Shown: piece after piece, positions 1 through 5,800 of the stretch
How positions within the stretch are numbered: position 1 is the stretch's first letter
Layout of the letters: each line of letters starts with the position of its first letter
Origin: Alphaproteobacteria bacterium
Lineage (GTDB): Bacteria > Pseudomonadota > Alphaproteobacteria > Rickettsiales > SXRF01
Length of the DNA stretch: 6,775 nt
NCBI GenBank assembly: GCA_019243895.1
Contig: JAFATP010000268.1
Location: 1-6,775, forward strand
Direction: 5' to 3'
Translations under genes and position numbers: made by a program
The notes under the pieces: generated by a model
The model's input: the letters and a program-made list of their open reading frames with translations, nothing else
What the model was told of the DNA's origin: nothing
Databases searched by the model: none

Positions 1-822
1 GGCGTGCGCCGCATGGTGGGCACCCATACCGACATCACCGAACAAAAAGAAAAGGAAGAACAGCTCAAGCACCTGAACGCTGACCTGGAAAGCTTCGCCT
101 ACATCGCCAGCCACGACCTGCGCGCGCCGCTGGTGAACTTGAGAGGGTTTGCCGGCGAGCTTGAGCTGGCGCTCAAAGAGGCGCTGCCGCTGGTCGATAA
201 AGCCGCCGCGGCGCTGAAGCCTAAGGAACAGGAAACGATTCAGACCGCATTCCAGAAAGATATTCCCGAGTCGCTGGGGTTCATTCATACCGCCGTGGAC
301 AAAATGGACATGCTGACCACGGCGATTCTCGACCTTTCGCGCATCGGGCGGCGGGAATACCGGGACGAGCTGGTGGACACCACGGCGGTGGTCAAGCGCT
401 GCCTCGATACGCTGGCGTATGAGATACAGACCAAGAAAATCCAGGTGACATGCGAAGACCTGCCGCCGCTTTTAATCGACCCGCTGGCCCTTGAACAGAT
501 TTTCAGCAACATTCTGGATAATGCCGTTAAATATCTGGATCCCTCCAGACCGGGCATGATCCGCATTCAGGCAAAACAATTGCCCGGCGCCGTGGAGTTC
601 AGTATAGAGGATAACGGCAAAGGCATTGCCATTGTGGACCGTCACAAAGTGTTCGATATCTTCCGGCGTGCCGGAAATTCCAGCAATGTGAGGGGAATCG
701 GCATCGGGATGGCGTTTGTAAAGACGACGCTGCGCCGTTTGGGCGGCAAAATATGGTTTGAGTCCGCTCCCGGCATGGGGGCCACTTTTTGTTTTACCAT
801 TCCACAACATAGCCATAATTAG
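1..822 (+). CDS. PAS-linked sensor histidine kinase, C-terminal part (5' end outside window)
   Basis: This reading frame is open from base 1 and ends at TAG 820-822, so only the last 273 residues are visible and the true start lies upstream. The fragment opens with the end of a PAS/PAC sensor module ('GTHTDITEQKE'). A DHp helix follows with the H-box 'ASHDLRAPL' (phospho-accepting His at bases 112-114). The HATPase_c domain shows the N-box 'NILDNAVKY' (Asn at 520-522), the G1 box 'EDNGKGI' and the G2 box 'GIGIGMAFVK', so the catalytic parts look intact. The stretch between the H-box and 'ILDLSRIG' is longer than in standard HisKA domains, a variant I associate with kinases paired to Rcp1-like receivers. 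No membrane segment is seen in the visible part. The receiver gene 22 bases downstream is its probable phosphorylation partner. The sensed signal is unknown because the sensor region is cut off. Confidence 0.93.
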   Translation, partial: GVRRMVGTHTDITEQKEKEEQLKHLNADLESFAYIASHDLRAPLVNLRGFAGELELALKEALPLVDKAAAALKPKEQETIQTAFQKDIPESLGFIHTAVDKMDMLTTAILDLSRIGRREYRDELVDTTAVVKRCLDTLAYEIQTKKIQVTCEDLPPLLIDPLALEQIFSNILDNAVKYLDPSRPGMIRIQAKQLPGAVEFSIEDNGKGIAIVDRHKVFDIFRRAGNSSNVRGIGIGMAFVKTTLRRLGGKIWFESAPGMGATFCFTIPQHSHN

Positions 823-844
823 GCGGCGAAAGTCAGGGGGAGAT

Positions 845-1282
845 ATGGGCAAGGCGAACGATCAGCTGATGATCGTGATGGTGGAGGATGATGCCGGACA
901 TGCAAGGTTGATCCAGAAAAATCTCCAGCGCGCGGGCATTACCAATGAGCTGAAGCATTTCGAAACCGGCAAGCAGGCCATTGAGTTTTTCCTTGGCGAA
1001 GGCGCCCCCCAGGTGCCACCGCCGTGTCTGATCCTGCTGGACCTGAACCTGCCGGAAGTGGACGGCTATGAGGTGCTGACGCGGCTGAAGGGCGACGCGC
1101 GCACGCGCACCGTTCCCGTCATTATCCTCACCACCACCGACAATCCGCGGGAAATCGACCGCTGCTATGCGCTGGGATGCAACGTGTATATCACCAAGCC
1201 GGTAGAATATGAAAAATTCGCGGATTCCATCCGCAAGCTCGGCCTGATGCTCGCCGTGGTCAGGGTGCCGAATGGACACTGA
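845..1282 (+). CDS. Single-domain response regulator (CheY/Rcp1-like receiver)
   Basis: This is a 145-residue protein made of one receiver domain and no output domain. Visible landmarks are the acidic pair 'VEDD' (D15, D16), the phospho-accepting Asp in 'LLDLNLPEVDGYEVL' (D66), the switch Thr in 'ILTTTDN' (T96/T97) and the conserved Lys in 'ITKPVEY' (K118). The 'LLDLNLPEVDG' block and the spacing resemble Rcp1-type regulators that pair with PAS or phytochrome-like kinases. The frame is open further upstream, but ATG 845 is chosen because a purine-rich ribosome site (AGGGGGAG) lies just before it and because residues upstream would overlap the kinase gene and match nothing in the family. It probably receives phosphate from the upstream kinase and passes it on, or binds a partner protein. 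Its last 11 bases overlap the next gene, which suggests coupled translation. Confidence 0.94.
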   Translation: MGKANDQLMIVMVEDDAGHARLIQKNLQRAGITNELKHFETGKQAIEFFLGEGAPQVPPPCLILLDLNLPEVDGYEVLTRLKGDARTRTVPVIILTTTDNPREIDRCYALGCNVYITKPVEYEKFADSIRKLGLMLAVVRVPNGH

Positions 1283-2885
1283 TATCCTTCCGTTGAAAGA
1301 CGGCAACGGCGCGCCGCATACCGTCCTCTACGTGGAGGATGACGCGGGCCTGGCGCGGCTGCTGCAAAAACGCATGCGCCGCTACGGCTTTACCGTGGAT
1401 ACGCTGGCGAGCGCCGAGCAGGCGCTGGAGCGGCTGAAATCGCAGCATTACGACTTATTGCTGCTGGATTACCATCTGCCCGGCATGAGCGGGCTTGACC
1501 TGCTGCGCCATCTCTCGGACGGCGCGTCTGTGCCTCCCGCCATCATACTGACCGCCAGCGGTGATGAGCGCGTGGCGTTGCAGGCGCTGGAGCAAGGCGC
1601 GGCGGATTACGCGGTGAAGGATACCTCGCAGTTTTACCTGGAACTGCTGCCCGCCATCATGCAGGCGGCATTCACCAAAGACCGCCTGACGCGCGAAAAT
1701 GAGCACCAGCGCAGGGAGCTGGAGGAAGCCAAGGCCAGGGCGGAGGCCGCCAGTCGCGCCAAGAGCGAATTTCTCGCCACGATGAGCCATGAAATCCGCA
1801 CGCCGATGAACGCCGTGGTTGGGCTCTCCCATCTGATAGGCCAGAGCCAGCTCACGCCCAAGCAGCGCGAGATGGTGGACACGCTGCGCCGCAGCGCAGA
1901 CCTGCTGCTGAAGCTGATCAACGACTTGCTGGACATCAGCCGCATCGAGTCGGGGCAGGGCGAGCTGGAGAGCCTGGCCTTTTCCTTAACCGCCGTGCTG
2001 AAGGACGTGTATGCGATGTTCGCCGCGGAGGCGGAGCGAAGGGGGTTGCTGTTGCAGGTGGAGGACCATACCGCCGGAATAGTGCTGCGGGGCGACCGCA
2101 CGCGCGTGCAGCAGATTCTCATGAACCTGTGCGGCAACGCGCTGAAATTCACTCAAGAAGGCGGCGTGACGGTGCATGGCTGGGCGACGCTGGCCGAAGG
2201 CGGCATGGCCCAAGTGAAAATCACGGTGACGGATACCGGCATCGGCATTCCGCAGGATAAACACGCCGCGATTTTCGAGAAGTTCATGCAGGCGGACCAA
2301 AGCATTAACCGTCGCTTCGGCGGGTCCGGCCTCGGCCTTGCCATCTCTCAGGAGCTGGCGCGCATGATGGACGGAGACGTGGCGGTGGAAAGCACGCCGG
2401 GAAAAGGCTCCGTTTTTACGGTGACGCTTCGCCTGGCGCGCAGCGAACCTGCCGGCGCGGATGCGCCGTCCCCCGTTCCCCTCGCGGACGGCGATGCGGG
2501 CGAGGCCGGAGGCCGGGTGTTGCTGGTGGAGGATTATCCCGCCAATATCATGGTGGCCGGCCTGATGCTGGAGGCGCTCGGCTATCAATACGATGTCGCG
2601 GAAAACGGGGAAACGGCGATCGATAAAGTGCTGGCGGCGCCCGGCGCCTACCGGGCGGTGCTGATGGACGTGCAGATGCAGGGCGTGGACGGCTACGAGG
2701 CAACGCGCCGCATCCGCGTCCTGGAGCGGGAACGGGCCATGCCCCGGCATCGCATCATCGGCGTCACCGCTCACGCCCTGCCCGGGGACCAGGAGCGCTG
2801 CCTGCGCGTGGGCATGGATGACTACATGACCAAGCCCATTAATCCGGATATTCTGGCCCAGAAACTGGCGGCGCCAAAAGGTTAA
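1272..2885 (+). CDS. Hybrid histidine kinase, REC-HisKA-HATPase-REC
   Basis: This 537-residue cytoplasmic protein has four modules. Receiver 1 (about residues 17-130) has 'VEDD' (D23, D24), phospho-Asp D66 in 'LLLDYHLPG' and K116 in 'YAVKD'. A helical linker (about 135-165) leads to the HisKA domain, whose H-box 'FLATMSHEIRTPMNAVVG' carries H173. The ATPase domain has the N-box 'NLCGNALKF' (N289), the G1 box 'VTDTGIGI' (D321) and the G2 box 'FGGSGLGLAISQ'. Receiver 2 (about 416-535) has 'LLVEDYPAN', phospho-Asp D466 in 'LMDVQMQGVDG', T499 in 'VTAHA' and K521 in 'MTKPIN'. All catalytic residues look intact. The N-terminal receiver takes the place of a sensor, so the kinase is probably controlled by phosphotransfer from another kinase, most simply the one at 1-822. 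It has no membrane segment and no DNA-binding domain. Start ATG 1272 overlaps the preceding gene by 11 bases. Confidence 0.95.
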   Translation: MDTDILPLKDGNGAPHTVLYVEDDAGLARLLQKRMRRYGFTVDTLASAEQALERLKSQHYDLLLLDYHLPGMSGLDLLRHLSDGASVPPAIILTASGDERVALQALEQGAADYAVKDTSQFYLELLPAIMQAAFTKDRLTRENEHQRRELEEAKARAEAASRAKSEFLATMSHEIRTPMNAVVGLSHLIGQSQLTPKQREMVDTLRRSADLLLKLINDLLDISRIESGQGELESLAFSLTAVLKDVYAMFAAEAERRGLLLQVEDHTAGIVLRGDRTRVQQILMNLCGNALKFTQEGGVTVHGWATLAEGGMAQVKITVTDTGIGIPQDKHAAIFEKFMQADQSINRRFGGSGLGLAISQELARMMDGDVAVESTPGKGSVFTVTLRLARSEPAGADAPSPVPLADGDAGEAGGRVLLVEDYPANIMVAGLMLEALGYQYDVAENGETAIDKVLAAPGAYRAVLMDVQMQGVDGYEATRRIRVLERERAMPRHRIIGVTAHALPGDQERCLRVGMDDYMTKPINPDILAQKLAAPKG

Positions 2886-2985
2886 CGCGGGATTTACCGG
2901 TTTTTTATGGTGATTGGCCGTGTCAGGTGCGGTACACTTACATTGGTTGTGTTGCAATAATATCGGCCCTGATGAAAGGATGCCT

Positions 2986-3477
2986 ATGCAAAACGCCTTA
3001 ACATCTCCGCAATGCTCGGCATCTGCGCCCGCTCCGCCGACAGCGGAGGATGCCAGCCATTGCCTGACCGCCCTGCAATCGCAACTGGCGCAGGTGGAGG
3101 CTCTGACCAACGAGCTGAAACGCGTGCTGGTGCATCATGAGGATACGCTGGAAGAAGAAGGGATCCGCGAGCAGATCTCCACGCTGGAGCGGTGGGCCGA
3201 GAGCTATCGCCGCGGGCTTGCCGCCGCCGGAAAGATATCCGAAAAAGCGCCGGTCTGGCTGAGCGAGCTGAAAGAGAAGCTGAAGCTGGCCGCAGACGAA
3301 TTGAACCGGCTGGAAGCGGAAGGGGGAAACCCGCCCAGCCGTGAGCAGATTGCCAAGGCCGACGACTTGCTGAGCGCCATGTCGCATATCGACAAGGTAA
3401 TTCCGGCAGTGGAACATATATTCCCGGAAGGCGACGCGGCGGGGGAGGATAAAGCGAAACCCCCGGCGGGTGTTTGA
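2986..3477 (+). CDS. Hypothetical helical, coiled-coil-like protein
   Basis: I do not recognise this 163-residue protein. An Ala/Ser/Pro-rich N-terminus (about residues 10-22) is followed by long charged helical stretches with heptad-like spacing of Leu and Ile, about residues 28-82 and 90-112. A third helical part lies at about 118-146, and the tail is acidic and Pro-rich. It has no signal peptide or membrane span and should be a soluble cytoplasmic protein. ATG 2986 is preferred because AAAGGA (2975-2980) sits five bases before it. ATG 2980, two codons upstream in the same frame, has no room for that site, and the frame can be opened further to TTG 2914 but without support. The gene lies 100 bases after the hybrid kinase and 15 bases before a 53-residue gene with which it probably forms an operon. 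A scaffold or partner role for the neighbouring kinases would be a guess from position only. Confidence 0.75.
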   Translation: MQNALTSPQCSASAPAPPTAEDASHCLTALQSQLAQVEALTNELKRVLVHHEDTLEEEGIREQISTLERWAESYRRGLAAAGKISEKAPVWLSELKEKLKLAADELNRLEAEGGNPPSREQIAKADDLLSAMSHIDKVIPAVEHIFPEGDAAGEDKAKPPAGV

Positions 3478-3479
3478 GG

Positions 3480-3485
3480 AAGGAG
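3480..3485 (+). promoter_or_regulatory. Ribosome binding site of the 53-residue gene
   Basis: A perfect AAGGAG lies seven bases upstream of ATG 3493 and three bases after the stop codon of the preceding gene. It is one of the strongest ribosome sites in the window and is the main reason for calling the very short reading frame that follows a gene. Confidence 0.7.
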
Positions 3486-3492
3486 AATTGCA

Positions 3493-3654
3493 ATGAAAAA
3501 GCATGTCCATCTAACGGAGTTTTTACCGGTGGAATACATGGCGCCGTTACTGGACGACGCATTAGGAGAGGAAGAGGGGGAGAACGTGGGCTTTTCTTCC
3601 ACGGGCACGCCGCTTCCGCAGGATTTTCCCGATAAATTTTCGTACGTGCGTTAA
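3493..3654 (+). CDS. Small acidic hypothetical protein (53 residues)
   Basis: This short gene begins MKKHVHLTEFLPVEYM and ends in YVR before TAA 3652-3654. It has an ideal ribosome site (AAGGAG, spacing seven) and starts only 15 bases after the preceding gene stops, so the two are probably translated from one message. The middle is strongly acidic (a run of Glu around residues 26-30), and the C-terminal third is rich in Pro, Phe and Thr, which suggests a partly disordered peptide. It has no signal peptide, membrane helix or Cys cluster. I recognise no family. Support for it being real is the ribosome site, the operon-like spacing and the clean frame. Without homologues, a chance open frame cannot be ruled out. 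Confidence 0.6.
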   Translation: MKKHVHLTEFLPVEYMAPLLDDALGEEEGENVGFSSTGTPLPQDFPDKFSYVR

Positions 3655-3746
3655 GCGGAAATTGCACTCGGCGCCATTTTTACGGAAGCCTGAAGGGTGC
3701 GAAAAGATGGAAATTGAATCGGGTTCAGGGACCAGGAAAAAAATTA

Positions 3747-4544
3747 ATGAAAAACATTAGTAGCGTGTGCGTGAAAAAAGCGCCGCACGATACGCAACCG
3801 GTGCTTATCAAGGCCATGAATACGGAGTTAAAGGTCAGTCCGGCAATGCACCCAGCTTGGGAAGAAGAGCGTGAGCGCCTTCATCGCCAGATGCTGTCTT
3901 CGGTTTCGCATGATCTTAAAACGCCGCTTGCTTCCATTATCGGCTCGCTGGAGATTTATCAGCGGATGAAAGCCACGCTTGACCCGGAGAAGCGCAACAT
4001 GCTGATGGAAACCGCGCTGCAGGAAGCCTATCGGCTGGATGTGTTCGTTACCAATATTCTGGACATGGCGCGGCTGGACGAGGGCCGCATGGTGCCGCAG
4101 CGCACGCATATCCAACTGAAACACCTGATCGACGATTGCATCGGCAAAATGGCAAGCCGCCTGCAGGGAGGTTCAGTGAGCATACAGCCTTCCGGCGATA
4201 TCGACGTGTGGGTGGACGCCGGCCTCATCAGCCGCGCCGTGCAGCACCTGCTGGATAATGCAGTCAAATATTGCCCACCGCCGGTGGAGATCGCCATTCG
4301 CTATGGGCGGGAGAACGAAATGGCGTTTATTGCCGTAAGCGATAACGGCCTCGGCATTCCCCCGCACCGCGAGGATGAGATATTCAATAAATATACGCGG
4401 CTGGCCAAAACCGACTACCAGGTGGCGGGCACCGGCCTCGGCCTTTCCATCTGCCGGGCCATCGCGCGGCTGCATGACGGCAATATCACGGTGGCAAACC
4501 GCCCCCAGGGCGGCGCGGAATTCACACTGACCTTTCAGGGCTGA
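3747..4544 (+). CDS. Soluble sensor-less histidine kinase, KdpD-transmitter-like
   Basis: This is a 265-residue histidine kinase consisting almost only of the transmitter core. After about 40 residues without a recognisable domain comes the DHp helix with 'MLSSVSHDLKTPLASIIGS' (H55). That block closely resembles the H-box of the potassium sensor KdpD. The ATPase domain shows the N-box 'HLLDNAVKY' (N171), the G1 box 'VSDNGLGI' (D199) and the G2 box 'GTGLGLSICRAIARLHDG', again KdpD-like. The KdpD sensor, universal-stress and four-helix membrane parts are absent, and no kdp genes or response regulator follow, so potassium sensing should not be assumed. ATG 3747 is favoured over the in-frame TTG 3714. 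Its ribosome site is weak (AGGA about ten bases upstream), and a 17-codon frame runs across the start, so translation may be coupled. The partner is unknown and could be one of the receivers upstream. Confidence 0.88.
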   Translation: MKNISSVCVKKAPHDTQPVLIKAMNTELKVSPAMHPAWEEERERLHRQMLSSVSHDLKTPLASIIGSLEIYQRMKATLDPEKRNMLMETALQEAYRLDVFVTNILDMARLDEGRMVPQRTHIQLKHLIDDCIGKMASRLQGGSVSIQPSGDIDVWVDAGLISRAVQHLLDNAVKYCPPPVEIAIRYGRENEMAFIAVSDNGLGIPPHREDEIFNKYTRLAKTDYQVAGTGLGLSICRAIARLHDGNITVANRPQGGAEFTLTFQG

Positions 4545-4667
4545 TAGGTATCAGGCGCGGCCGACCCCAACCTTAAGCTCTACGCCGATTGGAAGACATC
4601 CTGGAGATGATGATGTTTATTGTAGTGGAGCGTTTGGTGAGCCGTGTTAAAACGGAGGGACACTCTC

Positions 4668-4850
4668 CTAGAGCGGCGGATTTGCCCGTTTGCCGGTGAT
4701 CATGCTGTACAGCAAGCTGGCGACGAAAAGCACGACGAACAAGACGGCAAGGAATTTGGCGATTTCCGCAAACGTTCCTGCCAGCCCGCCGAAGCCGAAA
4801 ATAGCGGCGACCACCGCCAACAGAAAAAAGGTAATGATCCAGTTTAACAT
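4668..4850 (-). CDS. DUF1328/YtjA-type small membrane protein
   Basis: This 60-residue protein is nearly all hydrophobic, with two predicted membrane helices (about residues 4-22 and 30-50) joined by the glycine-rich turn 'GFGGLAGT', and it ends in a short basic, Pro-rich tail (GKRANPPL). The pattern 'FGFGGLAGTFAEIAK' and the length match the DUF1328 (YtjA) family of tiny inner-membrane proteins, whose function is not known. The frame is open to 4922, but the start at 4850 is chosen because it matches the family's length and has GGAG six bases upstream on the minus strand. It converges with the soluble kinase gene and diverges from the lipoprotein gene. Small membrane proteins like this are often found among envelope-stress genes, but that is context only. 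Confidence 0.9.
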   Translation of the reverse strand: MLNWIITFFLLAVVAAIFGFGGLAGTFAEIAKFLAVLFVVLFVASLLYSMITGKRANPPL

Positions 4851-4856
4851 AAAACG

Positions 4857-4860
4857 CTCC
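4857..4860 (-). promoter_or_regulatory. Ribosome binding site fixing the DUF1328 start
   Basis: On the minus strand GGAG precedes ATG 4850 by six bases. It favours this internal start over the upstream in-frame Met codons at 4862, 4919 and 4922, which would add a charged N-terminal extension not expected for the family. Confidence 0.6.
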
Positions 4861-5032
4861 ATGCGCAAAGGCGTGAACCGCTCCAAGGGCGGATGATTCA
4901 CTATTATCGCTCTTTTCATCAAGCCGCTGTGCCGAGATGGAGTAAAAAGTGTAAATCTTTCGTAAGGCCGATGCGATATTCATATTTATGGAGATTTGAT
5001 TCGCTGCTAGAAGGCAAGGGATGGAATGTTGA

Positions 5033-5059
5033 TGTAAATAAAAGTATAAATATTTTACA
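5033..5059. repeat. Imperfect AT-rich dyad (TGTAAA ... TTTACA) upstream of the lipoprotein gene
   Basis: The arms TGTAAA (5033-5038) and TTTACA (5054-5059) are inverted and separated by 15 AT-rich bases. They lie 20 bases upstream of the lipoprotein start, where a promoter is expected. TTGATG (5029-5034) with TATTTT (5051-5056), spaced 16 bases apart, is a weak sigma-70-like candidate on the + strand that overlaps the dyad. A third copy of the half-site (GTGTAAA) lies at 4949-4955, nearer the divergent DUF1328 gene. It could be an operator, but AT-rich promoters produce such dyads by chance. Confidence 0.3.
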
Positions 5060-5079
5060 CCATTAGCGAAGGAGGGTTT

Positions 5080-5322
5080 ATGACGATTACGCGTTTCACC
5101 GCTGCCATGGCCGCTGTCATGCTGCTTTCAGCGTGTGGCCACACCACGGGAGACCGCGCGTTGAGCGGCGCGGGCATCGGCGCAGGTGTGGGAGCCGTGG
5201 GCAGTGCCGTCGCCGGTGGCGATCTTGCGACGGGTGCTCTGGTCGGTGGCGCTGTCGGCGCCGCTGCAGGCGCTATTACCAGCCCTCGGGAGGTGGATTT
5301 AGGTCGCCCGATCTGGCGGTAA
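5080..5322 (+). CDS. Glycine-zipper lipoprotein, OsmB-like
   Basis: This is an 80-residue precursor with a short N-terminal signal (Arg at position 5, then a hydrophobic core) ending in the lipobox 'LLSAC', which places the lipidated Cys at residue 19. Gly follows the Cys rather than Asp, which fits sorting to the outer membrane. The mature part is dominated by GxxxG-type repeats ('GAGIGAGVGAVG', 'GALVGGAVGAAAGAI', about residues 30-66), the glycine zipper typical of OsmB-like and related small lipoproteins, and ends in a short polar tail (PREVDLGRPIWR). A strong ribosome site (GAAGGAGGG) lies just upstream of ATG 5080. OsmB-type proteins are usually stress- or osmolarity-induced envelope components. 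Here that is inferred from resemblance. The gene is probably monocistronic, because a strong terminator follows within 20 bases. Confidence 0.85.
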   Translation: MTITRFTAAMAAVMLLSACGHTTGDRALSGAGIGAGVGAVGSAVAGGDLATGALVGGAVGAAAGAITSPREVDLGRPIWR

Positions 5323-5340
5323 ATTAATAATCTTGAAACC

Positions 5341-5372
5341 AAAAGCGGCAAGGCGAAAGCCCTGCCGCTTTT
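5341..5372. terminator. Bidirectional Rho-independent terminator
   Basis: A 14-position stem runs AAAAGCGGCA, one mismatch, then GGC, closed by a GAAA tetraloop. The other arm ends in GCCGCTTTT. Because the outer stem is A-rich on the left and T-rich on the right, each strand shows a GC stem followed by a T-run. It fills the gap between the convergent lipoprotein gene (ends 5322) and flgC (ends 5374), so it should stop transcription from both sides. Confidence 0.88.
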
Positions 5373-5373
5373 G

Positions 5374-5784
5374 TTATGCCTGCAAAATGGATATCGTGCG
5401 TTGCAGCATGCTGCGCGTGACATCCACCACGTTTAGATTCGCCTCGTATGCCCGCCGACTCTCGCGCATATCCGCCATTTCCATAATGGTGCTGACATTG
5501 GGCATCAGCACATAGCCCTGCGCATCCGCCGCCGGGTGGTAAGGCGCATATTTCTTGTTGAAAGGCGACGTATCCTGCACCGGGCCGCTCACCTGCACCG
5601 TTTCCGCGCCCAGGGACCGGTCCAGCACGTTGCGGAAGATCACCTCCTTGCGGCGGTATGGCAATTCCTCCGGCGACCGGCCGGTGGAATCGGCATTGGC
5701 GATGTTTTCCGCCACCACGCGCAAGCGCGCGTTTTCGGCTTTCAAGCCGGAGGCGGCAATGATCAGCGTATCACCTAATTGCAT
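5374..5784 (-). CDS. flgC: Flagellar basal-body rod protein FlgC
   Basis: This 136-residue protein is close to the usual FlgC length. The N-terminal block 'IIAASGLKAENARLRVVAEN' followed by 'IANADSTG' and 'PYRRKEV' is the hallmark of the FlgC family. The C-terminal part shows the conserved 'GYVLMPNVSTIMEMADM' and 'SRRAYEANLNVVDVTRSML'. FlgC is exported by the flagellar type III apparatus and builds the proximal rod with FlgB, FlgF and FliE. The start is supported by AGGAG on the minus strand six bases upstream (5791-5795). It lies 16 bases after flgB and should be translated from the same message. A strong terminator begins immediately after its stop, so fliE, which often follows flgC, is not part of this operon. 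Confidence 0.97.
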   Translation of the reverse strand: MQLGDTLIIAASGLKAENARLRVVAENIANADSTGRSPEELPYRRKEVIFRNVLDRSLGAETVQVSGPVQDTSPFNKKYAPYHPAADAQGYVLMPNVSTIMEMADMRESRRAYEANLNVVDVTRSMLQRTISILQA

Positions 5785-5800
5785 AGCACTCTCCTAAACA

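Noticed and set aside
758..844. Upstream in-frame extension of the response regulator into the kinase gene
   Set aside because: The extra residues overlap the end of the kinase, match nothing in the receiver family, and the ribosome site lies directly before ATG 845.
2913..2930. Sigma-54-like TGG...GC pattern before the coiled-coil gene
   Set aside because: The GG-to-GC distance is one base too long, and sigma-54 elements tolerate little spacing change.
2914..2985. TTG-initiated extension of the 163-residue protein
   Set aside because: It would begin at a TTG with no ribosome site, and its sequence looks like translated intergenic DNA. AAAGGA before ATG 2986 explains the start.
2886..2985. 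Terminator or promoter in the gap after the hybrid kinase
   Set aside because: There is a T-run (2901-2906) but no adequate stem before it. The AT-rich AATAAT-like stretch near 2956-2963 has no matching -35 at normal spacing.
1986..3110. Long minus-strand open frame (374 codons) opposite the hybrid kinase
   Set aside because: It is antisense to a clearly real gene, rich in His, Arg and Ala as expected for a GC-rich shadow, and has no recognisable domain.
4654..4668. Short GGAG/CTCC hairpin followed by TTTT as terminator of the DUF1328 gene
   Set aside because: The stem is only four base pairs, with a seven-base loop, which is too weak to call.
4607..4672. 21-codon frame starting with three Met codons after the soluble kinase
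   Set aside because: There is no usable ribosome spacing, and it runs into the convergent DUF1328 gene. It is most likely chance.
4942..4976. Flagellar sigma-28-like TAAA ... GCCGAT upstream of the lipoprotein gene
   Set aside because: The spacing between the two halves is wrong in every alignment tried (11 or 20 bases after TAAA instead of about 15).
4573..4983. Long minus-strand frame covering the DUF1328 region
   Set aside because: It is an Arg-rich shadow of the DUF1328 gene in another frame, with no family-like pattern.
4971..5066. 31-codon frame in the AT-rich intergenic region
   Set aside because: The only ribosome-like bases (AAGG) are too close to the ATG, and the region is better explained as promoter DNA.
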